From: Oscillospiraceae bacterium
GTDB taxonomy: Bacteria; Bacillota; Clostridia; Oscillospirales; Ruminococcaceae
Assembly: GCA_017396055.1 (NCBI GenBank)
Contig: JAFQND010000125.1
Coordinates: 1 to 8,209, forward strand
DNA: 8,209 nt
Direction: 5' to 3'
Part shown: piece after piece, positions 1 to 5,898 of the stretch
Layout of the letters: every line of letters begins with the position of its first letter
How positions within the stretch are numbered: position 1 is the first letter of the stretch
The notes under the pieces: generated by a model
Seen by the model: the letters and a program-made list of their open reading frames with translations, nothing else
Told to the model about the DNA's origin: nothing
Database searches by the model: none
Position numbers and translations under genes: made by a program

Positions 1-1
1 C

Positions 2-256
2 CGTATCATCCATTCGGCAAAGAAGCCGGTCATGACCATCAAACCCATGGCAGCGGGCAGATGCACCCCCTATGTAGGTCTGACCTTCTCGTGGAACGCC
101 ATCCGTGACTGTGACATGGTCACCGTCGGCGCAGGCAGCGTCAGCGAAGTGCTGGAAGATATCGAGTATTCCTTCGCGGCACTGGAACACCGCTATCCCG
201 ATATCGGTGCCCGTTCCAGCCCTGTCAACGATCAGGCTGCTTTCGGAAAGAAATAA
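2..256 (+). CDS. C-terminal part of an unidentified protein, possibly TIM-barrel (5' end outside window)
   Basis: The open frame enters from the left edge at base 2 and runs 84 codons to a TAA at 254-256, so the true start lies upstream; the internal ATG at 32 has no convincing ribosome binding site. The visible end carries KKPVMTIKPMAAGR, then a hydrophobic strand-like stretch, then DMVTVGAGSVSEVLEDIEYS and a charged tail. A strand, a Gly-rich turn and a helix near the C-terminus resemble the last units of a TIM barrel such as aldo/keto reductases or aldolases. That is only a shape argument; I do not recognise the family and assign no reaction. A strong terminator follows six bases after the stop, so this gene ends its transcript here. 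Confidence 0.75.
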   Translation, partial: RIIHSAKKPVMTIKPMAAGRCTPYVGLTFSWNAIRDCDMVTVGAGSVSEVLEDIEYSFAALEHRYPDIGARSSPVNDQAAFGKK

Positions 257-261
257 AAGCG

Positions 262-296
262 AACCGGGGAAATGAAATTTTCCCCGGTTTTTGTTT
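262..296 (+). terminator. Rho-independent terminator of the left-edge gene
   Basis: An 11-bp stem (262-272 with 279-289, core CCGGGG/CCCCGG) closes a 6-base loop and is followed by a T-rich run ending at 296. The 24 bases at 264-287 match those at 950-973 at 23 positions. Confidence 0.9.
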
Positions 297-341
297 TGAG
301 GACGGCACTTGACAAAGCTGCTGTCGGAATATATACTGTAT
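264..341 (+). repeat. Terminator-promoter cassette, copy 1
   Basis: The hairpin core 264-287, a TTGACA box at 309-314, a 17-base spacer and the sequence TATATACTGTAT at 330-341 recur in the same order at 950-1022. The hairpin-to-TTGACA gap is 21 bases here and 16 in copy 2. The sequence between the matching blocks is not conserved. Confidence 0.6.
309..337 (+). promoter_or_regulatory. SigA-type promoter of the HD-fold gene
   Basis: A perfect TTGACA (-35) at 309-314 is followed after 17 bases by TATACT (-10, five of six consensus) at 332-337. Transcription would start near 344, giving a leader of about 70 bases. The -10 overlaps TATACTGTA (332-340), which equals one arm of the GntR operator at 1013-1034; the second arm is absent here, so regulation by that repressor is possible but unproven. 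Confidence 0.8.
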
Positions 342-412
342 CGTAATCGAAAGGACTACCATATTGCCAATGGCAGATCGATGATTCAAATATTCAAAAG
401 GAGTGGATCATC

Positions 413-943
413 ATGATCAACATGGAAAAACTGAAGGCGTTTGCTGAACCTTACTATGCCGGCAAGGATATCATGCATGATATGTGGCACATTGAGCTGA
501 CAGGACGGTGGATGGAAAAGATTCTCCGGATGGGAAATTATCAGGTGGATCGTGAGGCGCTGGTCTATGCACTGTATTTTCACGGTTTTATCTGGTCGGA
601 TGAACAGGCGGTCAGAGACTGGCTTGCCGGAAACGGCGTGGAAGACATCGAAAAAATTGTAAAGATAGCCTGGGAGTCTCAGCGGCCGGAAATGCCGGAG
701 ACTCTTGAGGGAAAGATCCTTCATGACGCACATGTGCTGGAGGGCGGACGGACCTATTTGGTCGTCAAAACACTGATCACCGGTTCGGTGCGGGGGCAGA
801 CTCTGCGTGAGACGCTGGACTATATGAAAGCCCATGTGTTGGGACAGAATAGCTGTTATTTGCCGGAGACGGTCGGACTCTGTGAGGAGATGGATCGTTT
901 TGCGGTTGATTTTGTTGAAGAACTTGAGCATGGCATCGGATAA
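413..943 (+). CDS. Small HD-superfamily protein with HG in place of the HD pair
   Basis: This 176-residue protein looks like a cytosolic all-helical HD-fold protein. The N-terminus has HDMWH at 22-26, fitting the first metal-binding His of the fold and its usual helix. YALYFHGF at 52-59 sits where HD phosphohydrolases have the ALLHD-like motif, but Gly58 replaces the Asp. KILHDAHVLEGG at 101-112 fits the later motif containing the second conserved Asp (D105). HD proteins are mostly metal-dependent phosphohydrolases; here the metal site may be altered, so activity cannot be assumed and the substrate is unknown. I believe related Firmicute proteins share this FHGF variant, which would make it a subfamily trait. 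The start at 413 is supported by AAAAGGAG at 396-403; ATG at 422 is a less likely alternative. The gene is monocistronic, with its own promoter and terminator. Confidence 0.85.
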   Translation: MINMEKLKAFAEPYYAGKDIMHDMWHIELTGRWMEKILRMGNYQVDREALVYALYFHGFIWSDEQAVRDWLAGNGVEDIEKIVKIAWESQRPEMPETLEGKILHDAHVLEGGRTYLVVKTLITGSVRGQTLRETLDYMKAHVLGQNSCYLPETVGLCEEMDRFAVDFVEELEHGIG

Positions 944-949
944 AATATC

Positions 950-979
950 CCGGGGAAATGAAAATTTCCCCGGTTTTTT
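950..979 (+). terminator. Rho-independent terminator of the HD-fold gene
   Basis: The 9-bp stem at 950-958 with 965-973, extendable by T959-A964 to leave a GAAA tetraloop, is followed by six Ts at 974-979. It begins seven bases after the stop codon and is nearly identical to the hairpin upstream of this gene. Confidence 0.9.
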
Positions 980-989
980 CATTTTCTGC

Positions 990-1018
990 TTGACACAGGC
1001 CAAGCAACTGTATATACT
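990..1018 (+). promoter_or_regulatory. SigA-type promoter of the GntR-ABC operon
   Basis: TTGACA at 990-995 and TATACT at 1013-1018 are separated by 17 bases, a near-consensus strong promoter. The start site would fall near 1025, inside the operator palindrome, so a bound repressor would block RNA polymerase directly. Confidence 0.85.
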
Positions 1019-1034
1019 GTATATGTACAGTATA
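1013..1034 (+). promoter_or_regulatory. Palindromic operator for the GntR/YtrA-type repressor
   Basis: TATACTGTA at 1013-1021 and its exact reverse complement TACAGTATA at 1026-1034 are separated by four bases. The palindrome covers the -10 box and predicted start site of the operon whose first gene encodes a GntR protein. YtrA-subfamily regulators usually bind such A/T-rich dyads at their own promoter, so autorepression is the natural reading. Confidence 0.8.
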
Positions 1035-1047
1035 CTGAGGTGATAAG

Positions 1048-1425
1048 ATGACCATTCTGATAGATAATAAATGCGGTACCCCAATTTATGAGCAGATCTT
1101 CACACAGATCAAAGAACAGATCATGAGCGGGATACTGCGGGCGGATTCTCCGCTGCCGTCCATACGAAATCTCGCCAAAGACCTGCAGATCAGCGTGATC
1201 ACCACCAAGCGCGCCTATGATGAGCTGGAGAAGGAAGGCTATCTTTACACCCTTCCGGGCAAGGGCTGTTTTGTGGCGGCAAAGAACCTTTCGCTGATGC
1301 GGGAAGAGAATCTGAAACGGATCGAAGAGCATATGGAAGAGATCCTGCGGCTGGCATCGCTTTGCGGGCTTGAAAAAGAAGAAGTAGAGGAAATGTGGAC
1401 GCTTATCCGGGAGGGATCGGAATGA
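1048..1425 (+). CDS. GntR-family transcriptional regulator, YtrA subfamily
   Basis: A 125-residue DNA-binding repressor. Residues about 10-77 form the GntR winged helix: PIYEQIFTQIKEQI is the first helix, LPSIRNLAKDLQIS and TTKRAYDELEKEGYL supply the helix-turn-helix, and GKGCFVA the wing. Only about 45 helical, Glu-rich residues follow, so there is no large effector domain; this short C-terminus defines the YtrA subfamily, whose members usually control an adjacent ABC transporter. The start at 1048 has GAGGTGAT at 1037-1044. The gene overlaps the ATPase gene by four bases (ATGA, 1422-1425). It probably represses its own operon through the dyad at 1013-1034; the inducer cannot be read from sequence, though cell-envelope-active compounds are common for relatives. 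Confidence 0.95.
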   Translation: MTILIDNKCGTPIYEQIFTQIKEQIMSGILRADSPLPSIRNLAKDLQISVITTKRAYDELEKEGYLYTLPGKGCFVAAKNLSLMREENLKRIEEHMEEILRLASLCGLEKEEVEEMWTLIREGSE

Positions 1426-2252
1426 ATGCACTGGAACTGAAAGGGCTGACGAAAAAATATAAGGGCTTTGCGCTTGACGGAGTTGATCTTGTGCTGCCGA
1501 AAGGCTGTATCATGGGGCTTATCGGTGAAAACGGCGCCGGCAAGACGACCATCATCAAACTGATTCTCGGGATGATCAGAAAAGACGGCGGCAGCGTAAG
1601 CGTTCTTGGACAGGATATCGCCTCTGTCAAAGAGGAGATCGGCGTCGTATTGGATCAGGTGGGAATTTCCGGCTGTCTGAATGTGAAACAGGTTGGCCGC
1701 ATCATGGGCGATATCTATCGGAACTGGGATCAGGCGGAGTACGAACGGCTCACGAAAAAACTGCGGCTGCCGGAAAATAAAAACTTCAAAGAGTTTTCTC
1801 AGGGTATGAAAATGAAGCTCGGCATCGCAGTTGCCATGTCCCATCGGGCAAAGCTTCTGATACTGGATGAAGCCACCAACGGTCTTGATCCCGTTGTCCG
1901 GGACGAAGTGGTACAGATGTTCAGCGAATTTACAAGGGACGAGGAACATTCGGTATTGATCTCCTCCCATATCGTCAGCGATCTTGAGAAGATCTGTGAT
2001 TATATCGCTTTTCTGCACGGCGGCAAGCTGCTCCTCTGTGAAGAGAAAGACGCAATGAAAGAAAAATACGGCATCCTGCTCTGTACGGCTGAGGAACTGG
2101 CAGGACTTCCCGCAGGCGCGGTCATGGGCAAAAAAGAATCCGCCTATGGTGTGGAGGCAATGGTAAAACGGGAAGCTGTTCCGGACAGAGAACTTCTGCC
2201 CGTAGAACTGGAGCAGCTGTTTATTTACATGGTGAAGGAGGCGGAGAGATGA
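1422..2252 (+). CDS. ABC transporter ATP-binding protein (YtrB/BcrA-like)
   Basis: A 276-residue cytosolic ATPase that should power the membrane protein encoded next. Walker A is GENGAGKTT (35-43), the signature is FSQGMK (125-130, a common variant in this exporter class), Walker B is LLILDE (145-150), the D-loop is NGLD (153-156) and the switch His is H183 in SSH. All catalytic elements are intact. The last 60 or so residues are a variable tail typical of BcrA-like ATPases. The chosen start is ATG 1422, which overlaps the regulator stop and has GGGAGGG at 1409-1415; a GTG at 1395 in the same frame would add nine residues unlike the family N-terminus. The membrane gene follows with another ATGA overlap, so regulator, ATPase and membrane protein are translationally coupled. 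Substrate unknown; an antimicrobial peptide, lipid or stress function is plausible. Confidence 0.95.
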   Translation: MNALELKGLTKKYKGFALDGVDLVLPKGCIMGLIGENGAGKTTIIKLILGMIRKDGGSVSVLGQDIASVKEEIGVVLDQVGISGCLNVKQVGRIMGDIYRNWDQAEYERLTKKLRLPENKNFKEFSQGMKMKLGIAVAMSHRAKLLILDEATNGLDPVVRDEVVQMFSEFTRDEEHSVLISSHIVSDLEKICDYIAFLHGGKLLLCEEKDAMKEKYGILLCTAEELAGLPAGAVMGKKESAYGVEAMVKREAVPDRELLPVELEQLFIYMVKEAER

Positions 2253-2860
2253 AAGGCCTTATCCGGAAAGACATGATCATGCTCTGGAAATATGCCAAAG
2301 CGATCCTGATCATTGTGGCAGTGTTTACCCTGGTTTCCTTTACGGGGAACAACGACATTTTCTTTGTGTCCTATCCCGGCATCATCACCGGCATGCTGCC
2401 CATGACCCTTCTCACCTATGACGAGATGGAGCGGTTCTGTCCCTGGTGCGACAGTCTTCCTGTGACGAGAAAACAGTATGTTTCGGCAAAATATCTGGTG
2501 GGGCTGATCATCGGCGGCGGTACGGTCGGTGTTATCCTGATCTCTCAGATCCTTCGGGTGATCGTCAGCGGCGGCCATTGGAGCGATCTCTGGTCACTGA
2601 TCCTCTTTGTTTGCGGAATGAATATTCTTGCTCCTGCGGTGATGCTTCCCTTTGCTTTCCGCTTCGGCACCCAGAAGGGAAGACTGGTCTATTATGTCGT
2701 CATCGGCGGCAGCTTTGCAGCCACCTCTATCACCGCACAGAATGGCGGATTTTCCGGTTCGGCCGAAGGCGGCATGACTGTGTTCTTCTTTGCAGCAGCG
2801 GTGATCTATCTGCTGTCGTGGTTACTGTCGGTGAAATTTTACCAGAAACGTGAGATGTAA
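2249..2860 (+). CDS. ABC-2 type transporter membrane protein
   Basis: A 203-residue integral membrane protein with about six hydrophobic segments (roughly 17-31, 38-56, 83-104, 113-134, 146-160 and 176-195) and short charged ends. Between segments two and three lies CDSLPVTRKQYVSAKYL, matching the LPV(S/T)R...(S/A)KYL signature typical of small ABC-2 permeases (ABC2_membrane_5-like). It presumably dimerises and pairs with the ATPase encoded immediately upstream to form an exporter or membrane-stress complex. The start at 2249 overlaps the ATPase stop (ATGA) and is preceded by AAGGAGG at 2235-2241. A strong hairpin begins three bases after the stop, making it the last gene of the operon. Only one permease gene is present, unlike ytr-type operons that carry several membrane components. 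Confidence 0.9.
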   Translation: MKGLIRKDMIMLWKYAKAILIIVAVFTLVSFTGNNDIFFVSYPGIITGMLPMTLLTYDEMERFCPWCDSLPVTRKQYVSAKYLVGLIIGGGTVGVILISQILRVIVSGGHWSDLWSLILFVCGMNILAPAVMLPFAFRFGTQKGRLVYYVVIGGSFAATSITAQNGGFSGSAEGGMTVFFFAAAVIYLLSWLLSVKFYQKREM

Positions 2861-2862
2861 AG

Positions 2863-2891
2863 AAAGCCCGGGATTTCCTCCCGGGCTTTTT
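2863..2891. terminator. Bidirectional terminator between the ABC operon and the sulfatase gene
   Basis: An 11-bp stem (2863-2873 with 2879-2889, core GCCCGGGA/TCCCGGGC) has a five-base loop. T runs follow the stem on both strands, the plus run being perfect at 2887-2891 and the minus run interrupted by one C. It sits two to three bases from the stops of two convergent genes, so it should end both transcripts. Confidence 0.9.
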
Positions 2892-2892
2892 G

Positions 2893-4314
2893 TTATTTCA
2901 GATGGCGGATGAATCCGTCGTTTTGTTTTATGAGCCAGTTTTTCAGCTTCTCTTCCATCCGGGCGGTGAGCGGGTCGGCATACGGGTCGGTAACGACCTT
3001 TGGCGAGAGCTGAAGGGGGTCTTCCTGCAGGTCATAGAGCAGACGGGAAAGGTGCGGCGTGACTTCATAGCCTACTTCTGCCACATAGGTGTACCGGGTG
3101 GAGCGGACAGCGCGCCATCCGAAGGCAAGGATATCCTCGCCCGCTTTGCGGAAGGCATCCTGGAAGACATCTCTGCCCGGGCAGGCACAGAGATAGCAGA
3201 GTTTTTCTTCATCGGTCTCACCCGAGTATACAGCTGTCGACATATCGTCGCCTTCCACCGTTTCGGGGATGGGCAGCCCCATCATGCTGAGCAGCGTCGG
3301 CATCATATCCGGCGAACCGATGACAGTGTCGGTGACTTTTCCTTCGGGGATACCGGGGCCCGCCATGATGAGCGGGATACCGGCGGACTCTTCATACCAG
3401 ACATGCTTTGTGATCAGCTTGTGGGAGCCGAGCATATCGCCGTGGTCGGCGGTCAGGACAACGATGGTATTTTCGGCGAGCTGAAGCTCGTCCAGCTTTT
3501 GCAGAATGCGCCCGAAATTATCGTCCAGGCCGGAAACGGCGGCGTAGTACTGTCTAGTGATCTCTTTCAGGCCTGTTTCATCATAGGGCTTTGGCTCATA
3601 GGTATGACAGCGGATGTCGCCGGTCTGTACATTGGCGCGCAGGGGGATATCCTCCGGATAGAGGTCAAGATATTTCTGAGGCACCTGGTCATAGGGGCTG
3701 TGGGGCGGATTCCAGGAGACGAACGCACAGAAGGGGACGTCGCCTTCGCGCTTTTCCAGCCAGTCGAGAAGTACATCGGTCTCATGTTCGGGGGACCATT
3801 TGCCGGGCTTCAGCTGTACAGGGGTATCCTCCCAGTAATGGGGAGCAAGGTGGGCGTCCCATGCACCGTAGGAATGCCAGAACTGAAAACCGTGACGGCC
3901 TTTTCCGGGCGGTGTATAGGCGTCCCAGTTCCGGGCGCCGGACAGGGGTTCTTTTTCATATCGGGACTCCGGGATTGCCAGATGCCACTTGCCGATATAG
4001 GCGGTTTCATATCCTTCAGAGGCGCAGACATCGCTGATACAGATCTCGTCATCTCTCAGATGAGCTTCACAGCAGGGCTTGCAGTTGGTAAAGACACCGG
4101 TGGAAAGAGGATGTTTTCCGGTCAGAAGGCTGGCTCTGTGAGGAGAACAGAGGGGGAAGGTGCTGACGGCGTTATTGAAACGAAGTCCTCTTGCGGCAAA
4201 GGCATCCATATGAGGCGTATATACGGGATCTTCGTTCTGACAGCCGAGCGCTGAGCGCCGCCACTGATCTGCGAAAATGAACAGGAGGTTGGGTTTGTTA
4301 GAGTGAGACAACAT
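2893..4314 (-). CDS. Type I (Cys-type) sulfatase, alkaline phosphatase superfamily
   Basis: A 473-residue hydrolase expected to cleave sulfate esters, or possibly phosphonate or phosphate monoesters as some relatives do. With the ATG at 4314 as start, DQ at 16-17 supplies metal-binding residues, CSPHR at 56-60 is the CxPxR signature whose Cys56 would become formylglycine, IGKWH at 107-111 carries the conserved Lys and His, and TADHGD at 288-293 supplies further metal ligands. No signal peptide is visible, so the protein should be cytosolic, acting on an imported substrate. ATG 4314 is preferred over GTG 4320 because AAGGA (complement of 4322-4326) lies seven bases from the ATG but one base from the GTG. 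No sulfatase-maturing enzyme or substrate transporter lies in the window, so the substrate cannot be named. The gene is monocistronic and divergent from the macro-domain gene. Confidence 0.95.
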   Translation of the reverse strand: MLSHSNKPNLLFIFADQWRRSALGCQNEDPVYTPHMDAFAARGLRFNNAVSTFPLCSPHRASLLTGKHPLSTGVFTNCKPCCEAHLRDDEICISDVCASEGYETAYIGKWHLAIPESRYEKEPLSGARNWDAYTPPGKGRHGFQFWHSYGAWDAHLAPHYWEDTPVQLKPGKWSPEHETDVLLDWLEKREGDVPFCAFVSWNPPHSPYDQVPQKYLDLYPEDIPLRANVQTGDIRCHTYEPKPYDETGLKEITRQYYAAVSGLDDNFGRILQKLDELQLAENTIVVLTADHGDMLGSHKLITKHVWYEESAGIPLIMAGPGIPEGKVTDTVIGSPDMMPTLLSMMGLPIPETVEGDDMSTAVYSGETDEEKLCYLCACPGRDVFQDAFRKAGEDILAFGWRAVRSTRYTYVAEVGYEVTPHLSRLLYDLQEDPLQLSPKVVTDPYADPLTARMEEKLKNWLIKQNDGFIRHLK

Positions 4315-4334
4315 TTTCACATCCTTTCTTTTTC

Positions 4335-4363
4335 ATTATACAGCGAAGAGGAGGATCATTCAA
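4335..4363 (-). promoter_or_regulatory. Promoter of the sulfatase gene
   Basis: On the minus strand, TATAAT (complement of 4335-4340) is a perfect -10 box. TTGAAT (complement of 4358-4363) lies 17 bases upstream as a moderate -35. The leader would be only about 14 bases. Confidence 0.75.
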
Positions 4364-4372
4364 GCCGGCTTG
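4361..4372. promoter_or_regulatory. Perfect 12-bp palindrome between divergent -35 boxes
   Basis: CAAGCCGGCTTG equals its own reverse complement and touches the -35 boxes of both divergent promoters, a suitable position for an operator. Part of the symmetry arises simply because the two -35 boxes face each other, since both supply TTG. A copy with one mismatch lies at 5902-5913 in the MATE leader. Confidence 0.4.
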
Positions 4373-4398
4373 CCGCCGGAGAGGGGATGTGATACAAT
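4370..4398 (+). promoter_or_regulatory. Promoter of the macro-domain/deformylase-like operon
   Basis: TTGCCG at 4370-4375 (four of six consensus) and TACAAT at 4393-4398 (five of six) are separated by 17 bases. Transcription would start near 4405, leaving a leader of about 26 bases that contains AAAGGAG at 4418-4424. Confidence 0.65.
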
Positions 4399-4430
4399 GA
4401 AAATGACCCTTTTACCGAAAGGAGAAAACT

Positions 4431-5429
4431 ATGCCCTTCCATATTATCCGAGAAGATATCACCCGCATCCATGCGGATGCCATCGTCAATGCCGCCAATG
4501 AATATCTCGCTGCCGGCGGAGGAGTCTGCGGTGCGATCTTTGCCGCCGCGGGACGGGAAAAACTGGAGAAAGCCTGTCTTGGTATCGGCAGATGTCCCAC
4601 AGGCAGTGCGGTCATCACCCCCGGATTTGATCTTCCGGCGAAATATGTCATCCATGCCGTCGGACCGAGGTGGTACGGCGGTGAGCGTAACGAGGAAAAA
4701 CTGCTCAGAGGATGTTATCAGGCATCTTTGGAACTGGCAAAACTTTACGGATGTGAATCGATCGCCTTTCCGCTGATCTCGGCTGGTATATTCGGCTATC
4801 CGCAAAGGGAGGCTTTCCGCATTGCATCCGAGAGCATCACGGATTTTCTGAAGGAAAACGAGATGGATGTGACGCTGGCCGTATTCGGAAGGACAGCGCT
4901 TCTGATCGGTGAGGAGCGGTTCGGCCGGATCAGCGAGTATATCGACGACCATTATGTGGAGGAACATGAGTACTCCCGCAATGCCAATGAGCCGGAACTT
5001 TTCGACGGGATGCCTGTGTGTGCACCGTCGGCGGCACCCGTCAGTCCTCTTTTGAGAAAGAGCCGCTCGCTGAAAGAGGCGGTGGCAGAGCTGGAGGAGA
5101 GCTTTTCCGCAAGGCTGTTCAGACTGATCGATGAACGGGGACTGACCGATTCGGCTGTCTATAAGCGGGCGAATATGGACCGCAGGCTTTTCTCCAAGCT
5201 GAGAAAAGAGGATTACAGCCCATCAAAAGCCACTGTACTGGCGCTGGCCATTGCGTTGGAACTGAACAGCGATGAGGCGAGAGATCTGTTGAAACGGGCG
5301 GGATATGCGCTCTCGGACAGTTCCCGGGCGGATGTCATCGTTTCGTGGTTCCTGGAAGAAAAAGTATATGACATTTTCGCTGTCAATGAGGCACTGTTCG
5401 ATTTCGGCGAACGGCCTCTCAGCTCGTAA
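4431..5429 (+). CDS. Macro-domain protein (ADP-ribose binding/hydrolase) with C-terminal helical extension
   Basis: A 332-residue cytosolic protein. Residues 1 to about 165 form a macro domain: ADAIVNAAN (15-23), GGGVCGAI (29-36), PTGSAVITPGF (56-66), YVIHAVGP (72-79) and FPLISAGIFGYP (113-124) match the ADP-ribose-binding loops of the O-acetyl-ADP-ribose or protein-ADP-ribose hydrolase group. Cys33 replaces the Asp seen in MacroD-type enzymes (GGGVDG); I believe Cys is frequent in the Firmicute branch, but it may affect catalysis. After a linker, residues about 212-330 form a helical domain with VYKRANMDRRLFSKLRK (243-259), PSKATVLALAIAL and GYALSDSS, somewhat like a helix-turn-helix; I recall this extension recurring in Firmicute macro proteins, so the fusion is probably real. 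The start is supported by AAAGGAG at 4418-4424. The deformylase-like gene starts 11 bases after the stop. Confidence 0.92.
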   Translation: MPFHIIREDITRIHADAIVNAANEYLAAGGGVCGAIFAAAGREKLEKACLGIGRCPTGSAVITPGFDLPAKYVIHAVGPRWYGGERNEEKLLRGCYQASLELAKLYGCESIAFPLISAGIFGYPQREAFRIASESITDFLKENEMDVTLAVFGRTALLIGEERFGRISEYIDDHYVEEHEYSRNANEPELFDGMPVCAPSAAPVSPLLRKSRSLKEAVAELEESFSARLFRLIDERGLTDSAVYKRANMDRRLFSKLRKEDYSPSKATVLALAIALELNSDEARDLLKRAGYALSDSSRADVIVSWFLEEKVYDIFAVNEALFDFGERPLSS

Positions 5430-5440
5430 AGGAGATCATT

Positions 5441-5851
5441 ATGGTAAGACCCATCATGAAAGACCCGGTTTTTCTCGGACAGAAGTCGGAAGCTGCAGAT
5501 AAGGCGGACCTTTCGGTCGCCGAAGACCTTTTGGAGACTCTTACTGCCAACGCGGAAGGCTGTGTTGGTATGGCTGCCAATATGATCGGCGTCAAAAAGC
5601 GGATCATTGTCTTTGACAACGAGGGCAGCTATATGGTCATGTTCAACCCGGAGATCGTCAGATGCTCCGGCGCCTATGAAACAGAAGAGGGCTGCCTGTC
5701 GCTGACCGGCACCCGCAGGACGAAGCGCTATAAGTCGATCAAGGTGAAATATCAGACTTCTGACATGAAAGAACGTCAGAAAACTTTTACCGGCTGGACG
5801 GCCCAGATCATCCAGCACGAGATCGATCACTGCAATGGTATTTTAATTTGA
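5441..5851 (+). CDS. Short peptide deformylase-like metalloprotein
   Basis: A 136-residue protein with the three deformylase motifs. Motif I is GCVGMAAN (40-47), where the usual Gln is Asn47. Motif II is EGCLS (83-87), giving metal ligand Cys85. Motif III is QHEIDH (125-130), giving ligands His126 and His130 and catalytic Glu127. Deformylases remove the formyl group from the N-terminal Met of nascent proteins using Fe2+ or Zn2+. The metal site and general base are intact, so hydrolase activity is likely, but the Asn and the short length (normal enzymes are about 150-190 residues) suggest a paralogue rather than the housekeeping enzyme. It is probably cotranscribed with the macro-domain gene: its AAAGGAG at 5428-5434 overlaps that gene's stop. 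I name it deformylase-like rather than def for these reasons. Confidence 0.88.
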   Translation: MVRPIMKDPVFLGQKSEAADKADLSVAEDLLETLTANAEGCVGMAANMIGVKKRIIVFDNEGSYMVMFNPEIVRCSGAYETEEGCLSLTGTRRTKRYKSIKVKYQTSDMKERQKTFTGWTAQIIQHEIDHCNGILI

Positions 5852-5858
5852 AAAAGCC

Positions 5859-5887
5859 TTGCAAAAGGCAGACAGCGAGCCTATAAT
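5859..5887 (+). promoter_or_regulatory. Promoter of the MATE gene
   Basis: A perfect TATAAT at 5882-5887 follows TTGCAA at 5859-5864 (four of six consensus) after 17 bases. The start site is near 5894. The -35 box overlaps a small GCCTT/AAGGC hairpin (5856-5869) with no T run on this strand, so no good terminator separates this promoter from the deformylase-like gene. Confidence 0.75.
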
Positions 5888-5898
5888 GAAAGTCAATA

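Larger units (their letters stand above)
950..1022 (+). repeat. Terminator-promoter cassette, copy 2
   Basis: Second copy of the arrangement at 264-341: hairpin core 950-973, TTGACA at 990-995, 17-base spacer, and TATATACTGTAT at 1011-1022. The two copies flank the HD-fold gene in direct orientation. Confidence 0.6.

Noticed and set aside
365..375. Short palindrome TGCCA-A-TGGCA in the leader of the HD gene
   Set aside because: Five-base arms are expected often by chance, and no matching copy lies at another promoter in the window.
386..1084. A 232-codon minus-strand frame across the HD gene and the GntR promoter
   Set aside because: It crosses a terminator, promoter and operator of plus-strand genes, has no matching motifs, and is antisense to a gene with a good ribosome binding site.
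1395..1421. GTG start giving a 285-residue ABC ATPase
   Set aside because: The nine extra residues lack family similarity, and the ATG at 1422 has a well-spaced ribosome binding site and the typical ATGA coupling.
2890..4254. A 454-codon open frame on the plus strand opposite the sulfatase gene
   Set aside because: It lies entirely antisense to the sulfatase, which has all catalytic motifs, a ribosome binding site and a promoter. The antisense frame shows no recognisable domain and starts inside the shared terminator. It is a codon-bias shadow.
5856..5869. Hairpin GCCTT-GCAA-AAGGC after the deformylase-like gene as a terminator
   Set aside because: The stem is only five base pairs and no T run follows on the plus strand. 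The sequence overlaps the MATE -35 box, so it is more likely incidental.
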